Assembly: GCA_946902985.2 (NCBI GenBank)
Contig: OX336389.2
Coordinates: forward strand, 1,287,978,792 to 1,288,042,791
DNA from: Meconema thalassinum
Taxonomy: Eukaryota; Arthropoda; Insecta; Orthoptera; Tettigoniidae
Reading direction: 5' to 3'
DNA length: 64,000 bases
The position numbers were made by a program, and so were the translations under genes. Below the pieces are notes generated by a model. The model was not told the origin of the DNA, did not search any database, and worked only from the letters and a program-made list of their open reading frames with translations. How positions within the stretch are numbered: position 1 is the stretch's first letter; the number at the start of each line of letters is the position of its first letter. Positions 32,643-44,210 of the stretch are shown piece by piece.

Positions 32643-33869
32643 CGTGCCTGGATGATAAGTTAGTAGTTTGAAATATGTGTCATTTGCTTAAGGTAGACAT
32701 ATGAGTGTACACAGTAATCTACATTGATCACAGTCGAACAGTATTGTCATAAGGACAGTAATAATGCACTGAAAAATATTTTAAAACATGCAACTAATGC
32801 CTATATTCATGTACCTTTTTCTCAGAAACTAATGGCTATGTGTGGATGTAATTTTACACAGATAAACTAATTACCCTGTTCTAGTTTGATGACTAGAATC
32901 TTAACTCTATGTTAAACAAGTTCTAATTTATAAATTTTTGAAATTTGTAAAAAAAAAATTCATTTTTCATGAAAATTTGGTGCTACTTATTACAGTTTCT
33001 CAGAAACTACTGGATCAATTTGAATAATCCTAGTCATCAATACTCAATGGCATGGTTATACTGTGTATACAAAATATCAGCTTGATAGTCCTACCCAGTT
33101 TTGAGAAAGAGGTACATATGTTGCAAAAAATATAGTTTTTGAGAAAATCTTAAAAAACATTATGACAGAGTCTGGAGTCTAATCTCAGTACATCCCAGGA
33201 GAATAATCATCCTGGGATTCATCCCCTCCCTTTGTATACTTCCTTTTGAACCTCAGCTTGGTTCTTAATTCTTTTTGCTTGGCCTCAGCAGCTCTATCAG
33301 CTTAATATAAACGCTTCTGGTCGATGGACTTCAATGACTCTAGACAGTTTTTCCCAACTCTCACACCCATTTCCATTAATACATGATTCCTTGAAATGAC
33401 ACCATCATTAAATGTAAATACTGCCTCTATTATCCTATTTTGAAGGTCTCAAAATTAACTTGGAGGACACACCTTCCCTTACACAATCATCCTTCACAAC
33501 TGACAAACTATCACTCATTTTACAAACTTTACACAATCTGTTTGTATAAAATCTGACATAACTTTTAAGCCTATAATTAATTATATCAAATTAGAATGTG
33601 ATATAAACTCAATACTATCCATATCATGAAATTCATCCTTAGAAAGTTTCCTTTTGGATGTACTTGATGGCTATGAACTATTTTCAGGAATACCACATGG
33701 AGAAGTTGGGTTAGAATCAACACTAACAAGTGACTGCAACAAAGAATCACTGTTCACTGTCTGAATGATATTTACAGCATGTCTATTGCCAAAGAATTTA
33801 CGTTTCATATACACTTTCTGACTTCTACCTATGTTAAAAAAATATATAAAAAATAATAAAATAATAATA

Positions 33870-36800
33870 ATCAGGAATCAACCTGGGAGGAGTCCTTGTG
33901 GCTCTGGGCAAATGGGAGTGAAATGCATCGTTGCATGTCACCTGCAACTTAAACATATTGGATTCAGCAAGAGAATCCAACTTAGCCTCTTTCACTCCAA
34001 CTCCAGCACGTAACCTACCCGAGGTGTCCCCTGTTAAGCCGAGCAACCCAGTGGAAGGTTGGGTAACCACTCCCAGCGGGAAGCTGGGTCGGCGAGCCGA
34101 TCAGTGCTGGTGGCTCCAAGGCTCACAACCTTGGTAGTACTTTGGCCGGTGTGAAATATCACCGACCCCAATTACAGTTTTTCAACTGTCTCAAGAAAGC
34201 ATGGAGGAAAATTCAGCAAAAGCTACTACCCCAGGTGGTAACCAATCCACCATCGCTTTCAGCGATGCATGCAGGCCTTCGGATTCTGGGGAGCCAGCAC
34301 CAAAATGCTTGGAGGTGTCGGAGACTCCACTAAAGATCAAACACAAACATCGGAACTTCTTTGCTACCGTTAATATGAACTCCCTTTTGAAAACTGGTAA
34401 ACTTAAGCATCTCACTGATACTCTCTCCCAACATCAAATTCTTATTACGGCAGTACAAGAAACAAGATTTACAGATGAACATCCTTTTGAGTCTCAGGGG
34501 TACAGAATATTTAAAGGCAAAGTTGGTAAACGTGTTGCAAAGAACATCCCTCACCTTGGCACGGGATTCATTGTAAATAGAAGAATTTTGGACTCGGTCG
34601 TAGATTTCAGTTCTCCTAACAGCCGAGTAGCAATCCTCACTTTCCGATGCACGAACAAAATGTATACTATGGTTAATGTGCATGCGCCAATTAATGAGGC
34701 AAACAAAAAAGACAGAGAAGGAACAGATGAATTTTGGGAAGAACTGGAGGATATAATGGCTAAAATTCCGGACAAACATATGATTATCTTGCTTGGTGAT
34801 TTCAATGCTCAACTTGGCCGTGAAAGAAAATTCCGAAACATTGTAGGAAGTTACCCAGCTCATTACAGAACCAACCGCAATGGAGAGAGACTTCTGGAGC
34901 TCTGTAAGGCGTTCAACCTTGTTATGAAATCTACTGCTTTCAAACACCTGCCAAGAAAACAGAAAACGTGGACTTCTCCAAATCCAAAACTTGGTGAATT
35001 CCAAATCGATCATGTCGCTATTTCACGCAAGGCACACCGAGAGATCCAGAATGTAAAAGTCCTGAGAAGTGTAAATCTTGATTCTGATCACTACCTTTCC
35101 AAAATCAAGGTTAAACTTCTTCCAAGAAATACCAGGAGGGTCTGCCGAAGAGAGATCAACAGGTTTGACACAGAGAAGCTACACCTGAATCACGAGTTTA
35201 CTGAGAAGCTTGAAACTTTGGATCCACAGAATTGGGAACAACTAAGAGATGGCATGGTGAGAACAGCTAAAGAGATAGTCCCGCTAACAAAACGAAGGAA
35301 ACATCTCTGGTGGACCAGTGAATGTGAAGCAGCAATAAGGCAGAGACAACTAGCATGGCAGAGATGGAACTCTAAGAAGAATTCAGATAACTGGGAGAGT
35401 TTTCTGTTAGTGAGGAAACATGCTGCAAAAACCATACGTGGGGTAAAACGTGCATACGACAAAAGTCAATTGGAAAAGATTCAACAAGACTTCAAGAAAA
35501 ACAACACTCGAGATTTCTACAGAACCTTCAGACAGAATCTCACTAAATACACTCCACCTAGCCTACATTTCAAAGATCCTGAGGGAAAAACTGCCTATAA
35601 TGACAAGGACAATTGCACTATCCTGGCAAATTATTTTGAGTCTCTCCTTAACTGTGAAAGCCCAGGATCCTCATTCTCATTTGAAGACAATCCAAATACA
35701 AACCCGGACTCTACACCACCAACCAAAGAAGAAATTATGCAGATTATTCAGTCACTTAAAAACAATAAGGCACCAGGCGAGGATTCAATAATCGCCGAAT
35801 TATGGAAGCATGCTGGCGACGTAGCTATCGATAAACTAACGGAAATAATTAGTGAGATATGGGAAAAGGAGGAACTCCCTATTGATTGGACATCAGCTCT
35901 GCTTCACCCTCTTCACAAAAAAGGTGATAGAACGAATGTGAACAATTACCGTGGCATCTCCCTCCTTGCAATAACATACAAAATCCTTTCAAAAGCCCTT
36001 CAAACTAGAGCAGAGGAACAGTTGGATCCACAATTAGGGGAATATCAAGGGGGATTTCGGAAGGGACGATCGTGTGCCGAACAGATTTTGAACCTTAAAT
36101 CTATTCTTTCATATCTGAAGCTTAGAAACAAACAGTTTGTAGTGACCTTCATTGACTTCAAAAAGGCTTATGACTCTATCGATCGACCCACCCTATTTGA
36201 AATACTGAAAGAACTGGGACTGGACAACAAAACAAGAGCAATCATTCAGAAAACCTTAACCAACACTGCGTCCAAAGTGAAATTCAGGGGAGAAATTTTA
36301 GAGCCCTTCGAAATCAAGACTGGTGTAAGACAAGGAGATGGACTATCTCCTTTGCTCTTCAACTGTGTGCTCGAAAAGGTCATCCGGCAGTGGCGAAAAG
36401 TAATGAACATTAACAAGTCTGAAAATGGAGTCAGATTGGGCTACAAAAAACAGAACCTGATAGTTGACTGCCTAGCATTCGCAGATGACCTCGCAATTTT
36501 TTCAGATTCCCTCGATGCAGCCGCAGCGCAAATTAATGAACTCCAGATTCAAGCAGCAAAAGCGGGCCTTAAGATCTCCTTTGAAAAAACAGAATTCATC
36601 ACTAATATCAAGCTAGCGCCAAAAGAGCTGGATGTAGGACAGGGGAAAATCAAGCAAACGAAAGCGTTCAAATATTTGGGTGAGTGGATAGACCCCAATC
36701 TCTCCGAGAAGGCAGCTTTCGAGTCACGAATCAGGAAAATGGAAATGGCATACAATCTAACAAAGGCCATTTACAACAAGAAATCCATATCAACAAATGC

Positions 36801-37411
36801 CAAGTTAAGACACTACCAAACAGTCATCCGTCCAGAGGCTTTGTATGCTGCAGAGTGCCTTGCAATGCATCGCAAGGGACTAACAGAGAAGCTGGAAGTG
36901 AAAGAAAGAAAAATTCTAAGAAAAATCTTGGGTCCGGTAAAAGAAAATGGGGAATATAGGAGAAGGCACAACCACGAACTTTACACCCACGTGGAAAAAA
37001 TAACTGATGCCATGAGGAAACGGAGAATTACCTTTTACTGTCATATAACAAGAATGAACCCAGCACGATTGACAAATAGAATTTTCACCTACTTCCTCAA
37101 AAAGAAAACCAAGGGAGCTTGGTTCATTGAGGTGGACAAAGATTTACAAGAAGTGGGAATAACAGGCAACGATATTTGGGAACGTGCCACACTTAAACAA
37201 AAACTAACAGCACACCGATGTTTTCAAGAAAAGCCAAAGCTTCCAACTGGCAAGAAGTGGACTGCAGAAAGGAAACAACAGCATCGAGAACTAATGCGAA
37301 AGTACTGGGAGGATGTTAAAGCTCGATGCAACAAGAAACAGTTGAAATGACGTGGTCCTTAGATGGCCGAATCGAAAGAATAATAATAAATAAAATAATA
37401 ATAATAATAAA
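33870..37411 (+). mobile_element. apparently full-length LINE with intact ORF
   Basis: A leader of about 330 bp, starting near CAGGAATCAACCTGGG, precedes the ORF at 34201-37350. The 3' UTR is only about 28 bp and ends in an (AAT)n tail at about 37379-37411. (AAT)-rich sequence also lies immediately upstream of the 5' end, so the target duplication cannot be delimited. It is in the opposite orientation to the copia element and to the DNA-transposon remnant. Confidence 0.85.
34201..37350 (+). CDS. LINE endonuclease-reverse transcriptase, intact, 1049 aa
   Basis: An uninterrupted frame. The N-terminal APE endonuclease (residues about 60-310) has ATVNMNSLL, AVQETRFTDE, LLGDFNAQLG, FQIDHVAISR and SDHYLSK. 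The RT (about 510-800) has LHPLHKKGDRTNVNNYRGIS, GGFRKGRSCAEQILNL, TFIDFKKAYDSIDR, KTGVRQGDGLSPLLFN and LAFADDLAIF with the catalytic FADD. The C-terminal region (ERKILRKILGPVKENGEYR, RRITFYCHITRMNP) lacks a clear zinc finger or RNase H. The style is RTE-like. The protein would nick chromosomal DNA and copy its own RNA by target-primed reverse transcription. Start chosen at MEENSAKATTPG after the leader. Confidence 0.93.
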   Translation: MEENSAKATTPGGNQSTIAFSDACRPSDSGEPAPKCLEVSETPLKIKHKHRNFFATVNMNSLLKTGKLKHLTDTLSQHQILITAVQETRFTDEHPFESQGYRIFKGKVGKRVAKNIPHLGTGFIVNRRILDSVVDFSSPNSRVAILTFRCTNKMYTMVNVHAPINEANKKDREGTDEFWEELEDIMAKIPDKHMIILLGDFNAQLGRERKFRNIVGSYPAHYRTNRNGERLLELCKAFNLVMKSTAFKHLPRKQKTWTSPNPKLGEFQIDHVAISRKAHREIQNVKVLRSVNLDSDHYLSKIKVKLLPRNTRRVCRREINRFDTEKLHLNHEFTEKLETLDPQNWEQLRDGMVRTAKEIVPLTKRRKHLWWTSECEAAIRQRQLAWQRWNSKKNSDNWESFLLVRKHAAKTIRGVKRAYDKSQLEKIQQDFKKNNTRDFYRTFRQNLTKYTPPSLHFKDPEGKTAYNDKDNCTILANYFESLLNCESPGSSFSFEDNPNTNPDSTPPTKEEIMQIIQSLKNNKAPGEDSIIAELWKHAGDVAIDKLTEIISEIWEKEELPIDWTSALLHPLHKKGDRTNVNNYRGISLLAITYKILSKALQTRAEEQLDPQLGEYQGGFRKGRSCAEQILNLKSILSYLKLRNKQFVVTFIDFKKAYDSIDRPTLFEILKELGLDNKTRAIIQKTLTNTASKVKFRGEILEPFEIKTGVRQGDGLSPLLFNCVLEKVIRQWRKVMNINKSENGVRLGYKKQNLIVDCLAFADDLAIFSDSLDAAAAQINELQIQAAKAGLKISFEKTEFITNIKLAPKELDVGQGKIKQTKAFKYLGEWIDPNLSEKAAFESRIRKMEMAYNLTKAIYNKKSISTNAKLRHYQTVIRPEALYAAECLAMHRKGLTEKLEVKERKILRKILGPVKENGEYRRRHNHELYTHVEKITDAMRKRRITFYCHITRMNPARLTNRIFTYFLKKKTKGAWFIEVDKDLQEVGITGNDIWERATLKQKLTAHRCFQEKPKLPTGKKWTAERKQQHRELMRKYWEDVKARCNKKQLK

Positions 37412-37738
37412 AACACTGTCGGGAAAGTAAATAAACAACAATATCAAAAAACTAAACATACAACGTACTGTATGAAGCTAAACTTTACCAAGCATAAATT
37501 AAATTCACCTAAGTGAAAAAATGAAAATATAATGAGTAACAAAGTATTGAAGTGAAAGTGGATGTGGCACTTTCAGAGCAATAGCTGTGCAGTACTTAGT
37601 TAAAAATTAATTTTCAAGGCTTAAATGTAAACGATTTACAATAAATTATACATCAAATTATTCGTAAAAGAACGAAGAATTTTATTACGTTGAAAACTAG
37701 AAATGCATTTTTTCATCAAATTACACTACACGGTTACC

Positions 37739-38366
37739 TTACCCCTGTGGTGGTTTCATGGATATTTCTTCTTTGAGATCTCCATACAGGAAAGCTGACT
37801 TTATGTCAAATGTCTTGATCACATATTTTCTTATAGCTGCTATGCCGAGAACTCTGAGGGACTGAATTCTCACAACTGATGAATATGTGTCACTAAAGTC
37901 TAGAGAATTCTTTTTTTGCTGACATCCCTTCGCTACAACTCTAGCACAATATCTTCCATCTTCTTTTAGTTTAAATACCCATTGGCTAGTTATTATTTTG
38001 TTGCCTTTAGCATATTTTTCTGGAACCATTGTCCATGTATTATTCTTTTTAAGACATTCTTTCTCTTCTTGGATGGCTTTTTCCCACTGTTTCTTTTCAG
38101 CGCTTTCCATGCAGTCTTCATACGTTAGTAGAGCTTCATTTTCTTCTTCTTCAGAGACCATATAATAATCCTTGTGCCAGGCAGGCTTTTTTCTCTCTCT
38201 TCTTGGTCTTCCTTGTTCTTCATCCACTCTTTGGTTTTCGTGACGTATATTTTCTCTTTGGTTTTGTTCATTTTCTTGGCGTGGGTGTAGATCCTCTTGT
38301 TCTTCATCCCCATCATCTTCTTCTTCTTCACTCCTAGAATCTTCACTTTCTTCTGATTCGTTGTCT
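37739..38366 (-). pseudogene. copia reverse transcriptase N-part and acidic linker
   Basis: In frame after a TAA at about 38368, the minus strand encodes a very acidic linker (Glu/Asp-rich) and then GRPRRERKKPAWHKDY and the RT start: EKKQWEKAIQEEKECLKKNN, SQWVFKLKEDG, RVVAKGCQQKKNSLDFSDTY and FDIKSAFLYGDLKEEI with the first catalytic Asp. It ends at MKPPQG, where the nested element begins. The rest of the RT is at 31568-32642. Only the TAA and the insertion interrupt it. Confidence 0.9.
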
Positions 38367-38368
38367 TC

Positions 38369-39673
38369 TTATTCTTGATTATTTATTTCATCTTCCTTTT
38401 CATCCTCATCAAAATCTTCCACAGTGACAACTGATGCTGGGGCTGTTCTCTTCTCAGGCTCATAGACAGGTATTATGTCATGGGAAGTGTAGATTGTCTT
38501 GGTTGTTTTGTTGAATATCTTGTAACCATTTGTTGTGTATCCCACAAATATTCCTTTGTTGCTTCTACTGTTTAGTTTCTTGTTCATTCGCACTACTTTT
38601 GAGTACACTTCTTGCCCGAAGATGAACATTCTTGACAAGACTGGTTTCTTGCCATACCATAGTTCTGCTGGTGTCTTCTTACAGGTGGAGGATGGACTGC
38701 TGTTGATGAGATATGCTGCTGATTGAACGGCATGCCCCCACATGTCATTTTCTAGTTGGGCATCAAGTAGCATAGCTCTGAGTTTATTAAGCAGGGTCCT
38801 GTTCATGCGCTCTGCTTTCCCGTTCAGTTCTGGAGTATGAGGAACTGTGTTATCCAGCACTGTTCCATTTTTCTTGCACCAATGTTTGAAGAAATCACTG
38901 TTGTATTCGCCACCATTGTCAATCCTCAGTTTGTGCACTTTCATGTTGAATTTAGCTTGAGCCGTAGTGATGTATTCCTGCAGATATTCTTCAGCTTCAT
39001 CCTTTGTCTCTAGAAGGTGCACTTCCAGAAAATGGGTGTAGTCATCTAGCACTGTCATAAAATAATTTTTGCCATTGTATGTTGGCGGATCAAGCTTTCC
39101 ACATACATCGCTATGTATTATCTCCAATGGGCGTGTAGCTCTAGCTCTCACAGTATTGAAAGGAACTCTTACTTGTTTAGCTTCTGTGCACACATCACAC
39201 TTGATTTCTTCACATTTTGACAGGCAGCTTGGTAGTCCTTGGCTGAGTTCTGGCAGTTTCTTCAGATATCTTGTACTGATATGACCCATCTTCGGATGCC
39301 ACATCATGGCGGTATTCGTTTCTTCTTTCTTTGTCACGTGAGCTTCCAAGTCGTTTTTCATGTCTATCACGAACAGACCTATTTCATTTTTACTGCCTGT
39401 CATTTAGACATTTTCATTCTTGTCAAATATTTTAACTTGGTTGCCTATAAACAGAACTGTTCCACCTCCATTTGTGACACAGTTCACTGACAGTAGATTT
39501 CTACTCAGCTCAGGCACATATGAGACATTCTGAAATATGATATCTTTGGTTTCAATGTCTCCTTCAAGTTCAGTGACCATAGTCCCACCTTTCTTTGCAA
39601 CTTTTATATTTTGAGGCTCAGTTGTCTCCTGTTGGTGAGCAGCACATCTTGTTTGGTCATATGGCTCTTGCAT
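38369..39673 (-). pseudogene. copia protease/integrase region
   Basis: The frame at 39673-39404 corresponds to the end of the protease and the spacer (VSYVPELSRNLLSVNC). An in-frame TAA at 39404-39406 is directly followed by the integrase frame (39403-38369). Integrase shows the His/Cys finger (MWHPKMGHIS, CDVCTEAKQ) and a DDE core: IIHSDVCGKL, KLRIDNGGEY, and LNGKAERMNRTLLNKLRAML with the Glu. KTPAELWYGKKP and FVGY follow, as in copia integrase C-termini. The protease active site is cut by the LINE at 39679-43116. Confidence 0.93.
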
Positions 39674-39677
39674 CCAC

Positions 39678-39678
<1 letters not shown>

Positions 39679-39717
<39 letters not shown>

Positions 39718-42700
39718 TTCCCCTTATCCAGCTCCTGCCGGGTCGGGGTATTTATGGCACTTCTCCACTTTCCTCTTTCCTTCCACCATTCTTCTTCCAC
39801 GATCTTGTCCCAGTCCAGATTTCTTTTTCTTATGCTGTTCTTCATTGAATCAATCCACCTTGTTCTAGGTCTTCCTCTTGCTCTCTTACCCTTGCACTTT
39901 GCCTCCAGCATCTGTCTTGGTATTCTATTTTCCTCCATCCTCTTTACATGTCCAAACCACCTTAGTTTATTCTTCTCAATTCTCTCATTTAGTTTTCCCA
40001 TCCCAACTTCCTTCCTAACATCTTCATTCCTCACTCTGTCTTTCCTTGTCTTTCCTATCATACTTCTTAGGAATTTCATTTCACTGGCTTGGATTCTACT
40101 CTCTTGCCTGCTTGTCAGGGTCCAAGTCTCAGCTGCATAAGTTAATATGGGAACATAGTACACTTTATGCATTACCTCCTTGCTTTTCCTTGGTACTTCC
40201 TTATCCCAAACAAGTTTTCTTACACTTTGATAGAATGCATTGCTCTGCTGTACCCTCCTGCCAATCTCCATGTCCAACCTACCAGTTTGCATCAATTCAC
40301 TTCCTAGGTATTTGAACGTGCCCACAATTTCCGAACTCTGACTTCCAATTTTCACAGTGCCCTTTCCTTGTCTTTCCCCTCTTGTCATCACCATGGTCTT
40401 GCTTTTCTCCGTACTGATTTTCAGGCCGTACTTCTGAATATTTTCGTTCAGTGCATCTAGTTGTTTTTGCACTTCTTTGGTGTTCCTTCCCCAGACCACA
40501 AATTCATCTGCAAATAACAGTAACTTCATTTCTTTATGTCCATATGCTTCCTTTGTTTCCTTTACAATTTCATCCATCACCATTATGAACAAGAGAGGTA
40601 ACAGCACACTCCCCTGCCTTAGTCCAGTCTTGTTCCTAAACCAATCTGCTCACACAGTTGTTGTACATTGCTTGCACCATTTCCAACATTTCTCTTCCCA
40701 GTCTCTTCTTAACCATGGTTTCCCATACCTTCTCTCTGGGGACACTATCATATGCCTTTTCTAGATCTATGAAAGTCATGATCAAATCCTCTCCATATTC
40801 CCAGTTCTTTTCCATCACCTGCCTCAAGCTAAATATTGGGTCCACTGTGGATCTTCCACTCCTGAAGCCATACTGTTCCTCTTGCAACTCTCCTTCCACC
40901 TTTCTTCTCATTCTTCTTTCTAATATCCTTTCCAGTATTTTTACTATCTGTGATATGAGGGTGATCCCTCTATAGTTATCACACACCTTCTTGTCCCCCT
41001 TCTTAAACACTGGTACTATTGGCCCTTTCTCCCAGTCTTCTGGTACACATTTCCGTTTCCACACACACTTTAGCAGTCGATACAACCATTGCATACCAAC
41101 AGGTCCAGCAGCCTTTATCATTTCTACACAGATTTCATCCACCCCTGTTGCTTTTCCCATCTTCATTTTCTGTACTGCTAATTCCACCTCCAGCATTGTT
41201 ATATCATCTTCTGTTATAGAGTCGTCAGGTTGTGTCACTTCCATCTCACCAGTACAATTGCTCACATTCAATAGCTTATCGAAATACTCCTTCCATCGTC
41301 CCTTTATCTCTTCTGGGTGTGTTAACAACTCTCCATCTTCCTTTTTCACTAGCTTTGTAGTAACTCTTTCTTTCCTCTTACTTCTTAGAAGCCCATACAG
41401 CATCCTTTTACTGCCACTTACATCTGTTTCCATTCTTCGTGTAAATTCTTCCCAACTTTTCTTCTTTTCTTCTCCTACCACTTTCTTACACCTCCGTTTG
41501 CTGTCGTGATACTTCCTTTTGCTTTTTTCTGTTTGATCTCGGTTCCATTCTTTCCATGCAGACTTCTTTTCTTTCACTGCTTTCCTCACTTCCTCATTCC
41601 ACCACGGTGTCTCCTTCTCTTTCACTCTTGTTGACGTCCTACCACAAGCACTCTCTGCTGCACCAACAAATGCCTTTTTAAAGTGGGACCATTCCTCTTC
41701 TATGTTTTCCACTTCAGTAACTGGGATTTGTTGCTTCAATCTCTCCTGAAAATCTTCCTGTACAGTTTTGTCTTTCAATTTCCATACTTTTATTTTACTT
41801 TCTCTGATCTCCTTTAGGTTTTCCAATTTTTCCCATCTAAATTTTGCCACCACAGCTCTATGGTCCCCATCAAATGCTTCTCCTGGTAAAGCTGTCACAT
41901 CCATCAGCTTTCTGCCATTAGTCCTTTCCACCAGAAAGTAGTCAATTACTGATTTTGTTCTTCTATCACCCCAACCATATCTCGTAATTTCCCTGCTGTT
42001 TTTCTTCCGAAACCATGAATTACCCACTATCAGTCCATTCCTTTCACAAAAGTTTACAAGTTCCTCTCCTTCCCGGTTCTTTTTTCCATATCCATATGGT
42101 CCAATGACTTCTTCCTTTCCTTGTCTCTCGTTTCCGACTTGTGCATTCATATCTCCCATGATCACCACTTCTACATCTGAAATTACTCTTTCTACATCCT
42201 CCAGGAATACTTCAATATCTTCTTCTCTGTTTCCAGTCTGTGGTGCATACACTTGTATGAAGTCCATCACGTCATTTTTCAACTTCATTCTAATTTTCAT
42301 TATTCTGTCACTCACACACTCGACCACTTCAACATACTCCTCCAGTTGCTTCGAGGTTATCAGTCCCACGCCATTTTTTGCCTCTTGGCCACCACTCCAG
42401 TATAATGTATATCCTTTCCTCAATTTCTTCCTTCCTTTTCCTTTCCATTTCACTTCACTCAGCCCCATCAATCCAACATTCTCCCTCTCCATGAAGTCTA
42501 CCACCTCCTCCACCTTGCCTGTCAGGGTCATGACATTCATGATTCCCACTTTCATTTCGGTTACTGGTCGCCCATTTCTCACAGTTCCCCCAGTACCAAA
42601 AGAACTGCGCGTCGCCTGCAGGGTACGCCCTAACCTTCTCCGAATCATTTGAAGTGCCATTTCCATTTTAGGCTATTATTACGATGGGGTCGTCACTCCC

Positions 42701-43116
42701 AAAGGCATTTTATGAAGCTACTGCCAGCTATTATACAGGCCGCCCCTAACATGGGAAACAGACGACCTTGCAGCCGCCCCTAACCTGGGAAACAGACGCT
42801 GCCGATTGATGCTGTACTCATACTATTCCCTGAGTATTGGGTTGCCTCTTCCGCAATCTCCACCGTTCCGAAGTCCACCTTCTCCGCTGCAGATTCCGTT
42901 GAGGTCTTCGCATGTAACCCTGTGCATGGGGCCTATGTTATACCCCATAGCACTGGGTCCTCACCAGAACTTAGCTGGTACTGTAGTTCCATGGTATATT
43001 ACAGTACCGTTGCCCACCCCCGCTACGTGGACGCGCCTGGCAAGAATTATCCATGTAGCCAATTATAATTGCCTCATGGACCGGGTTAAGGAGCTGTCTA
43101 AATCCAGCCTCCAAGG
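39679..43116 (-). mobile_element. full-length 3.4-kb LINE (family F) inserted in copia protease
   Basis: Flanked by a perfect 12-bp duplication CTTGCATCCACT (39667-39678 and 43117-43128). The 3' end carries a GAT-repeat tail (CAT on the plus strand, 39679 to about 39716). The 5' leader is at 42667-43116. Because the copia frame continues on both sides, the LINE is younger than the copia insertion. A 5'-truncated relative is at 61137-62418. Confidence 0.95.
39714..42666 (-). pseudogene. LINE-F endonuclease-RT, one short deletion, altered active site
   Basis: The frame 42666-40636 (676 codons) covers endonuclease (IMNVMTLTGKVEEV, LSEVKWKGKG, MGDMNAQVG, FDGDHRAVVAK) and RT fingers and palm (VFKKGDKKVCDNYRGITL, QYGFRSGRSTVDPIFSLR, FIDLEKAYDSV). 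A deletion of about 25 bp near 40650, relative to the second copy, shifts the frame. The frame resumes at 40607-39714 with LLLFADEFVVWG, where the expected FADD reads FADE. C-terminal TYAAETWTLTSRQESRIQAS and RWFGHVKRMEENRIPRQML follow. Otherwise the copy is well preserved, so the family moved relatively recently. Confidence 0.92.
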
Positions 43117-44125
43117 CTTGCATCCACTATCCACAATAAACTCTTCAAGAAACTCTTCTCCACATTTTTCTTCTGTTGTATTGCATTGTTTTTCAACCAC
43201 GTATAGCTCCTGTTCGCTATTTCCCTTTTTCTACGCAGCTTCTCTCTGTGGCAATTCCAATGTGGATGATTGTCTAACCCACAATATTTGCATGGTTCAA
43301 AAGTTTTACCTGCATAGCAGTCAGAGGTTTCATGTCCACTTTTATTACAATTTTTACACTGTAGATAACTTTTTCCTGAAGCTTGCTGCTGTTGCTTCTG
43401 TTTTGGCCTTCCCTGGTCTTGCCTGTTAGGAGGGCAGTTGTTAGCTTTATGTCCAATCTTGTTGCACTTGTAGCATTTCACTTGACTTGGATTGTTGGAT
43501 TTCTTTTCAGTCTTGAAAGTTACTTTGAGTTCTACAGTTGTATTTGATTCTTCTTGTATCAGAAGTCTTGAAATGAGATTTTCCAGGGTTCTCTCAGCAG
43601 CGGGTGTGGCTTCCCACACTGTATTAAAATATCTGTATTGGCCTGGCAGAGTGGTAATTATTTTGGTGATTACCATCTGTTCACTAATGTCTTCTTTTAG
43701 ACTCCTAAGTCTTGCCAATAGATTTCTTACTTCAGATATATTTTGCATGAGGGTTTTGTTGTTATCATACTTGTATCCGCAGAAAGATGACAATAGCTGA
43801 TACTTCTGTTGTTCGGTGTCTCTCTTGTATATTTTTGTTAGAGATCGAACATCGATTTTGATGTTTCACAAGTTAGCACTAGAGGTTTCAAAGAGTAATC
43901 TATTGTCTTGAGAATGTAGTACCTAACTTTGGCATCCTTGGCCTCCCATTGTTCCAACTCCTTTGCCTTATCCGTATCTGGTTTTGTAGCAGTTCCTTTC
44001 AGGAAAGATAGGAGATACCTGGATTGGAGCAGCGTTGTTAAATCTAGCACCCATAAAATATAGTTTTCTGCATCTTTTAGAATGGTAAAACCTTTAAGCT
44101 CACCCACACTATCTTCTTCAGTCAT
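43098..44125 (-). pseudogene. copia gag with zinc knuckles, frameshifted
   Basis: The N-terminal frame 44125-43838 (KGFTILKDAENYILWVLDLT) is the copia-type Gag capsid start. A shift of two bases near 43835 moves to the frame 43793-43098 (LARLRSLKEDISEQMVITKI, LPGQYRYFNTVW). It ends with CYKCNKIGHKANNC and further CCHC-like boxes (CKNCNKSGHETSDC, CKYCGLDNHPHWNC). The last residues of this frame (GGWI) are read into the LINE leader, so copia-derived sequence ends at about 43117. Confidence 0.9.
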
Positions 44126-44210
44126 CGTTTGCTGGGATGGTCTTGCTAATTCTTATTTCTTGATTTTCACGATCCTCTTAGCTCAATGAGCGTGTCTGAA
44201 GCCCATGACC

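Larger units (their letters stand above)
32690..37738 (-). mobile_element. DNA-transposon remnant inside copia, itself hosting a LINE
   Basis: The copia RT frame stops at about 37741 and restarts at about 32685. Imperfect inverted ends occur there (AGGTAGACATATGAGTGT at 32690 and AGGTAACCGTGTAGTGT inward from 37738), with TA or TTA beside each. On the minus strand, about 33810-33180 encodes KRKFFGNRHAVN and later VFTFNDGVISRNHVLMEMG with KELRTKLRFKRKYTKGG. I recall similar N- and C-terminal pieces from Mutator/Kolobok-like insect proteins, with the middle missing here. The superfamily call is tentative. Confidence 0.5.

Noticed and set aside
40477..42652. Plus-strand ORFs opposite the LINE and copia genes
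   Set aside because: They are antisense shadows of well-supported minus-strand coding regions, with Ser/Leu/Phe-rich composition.
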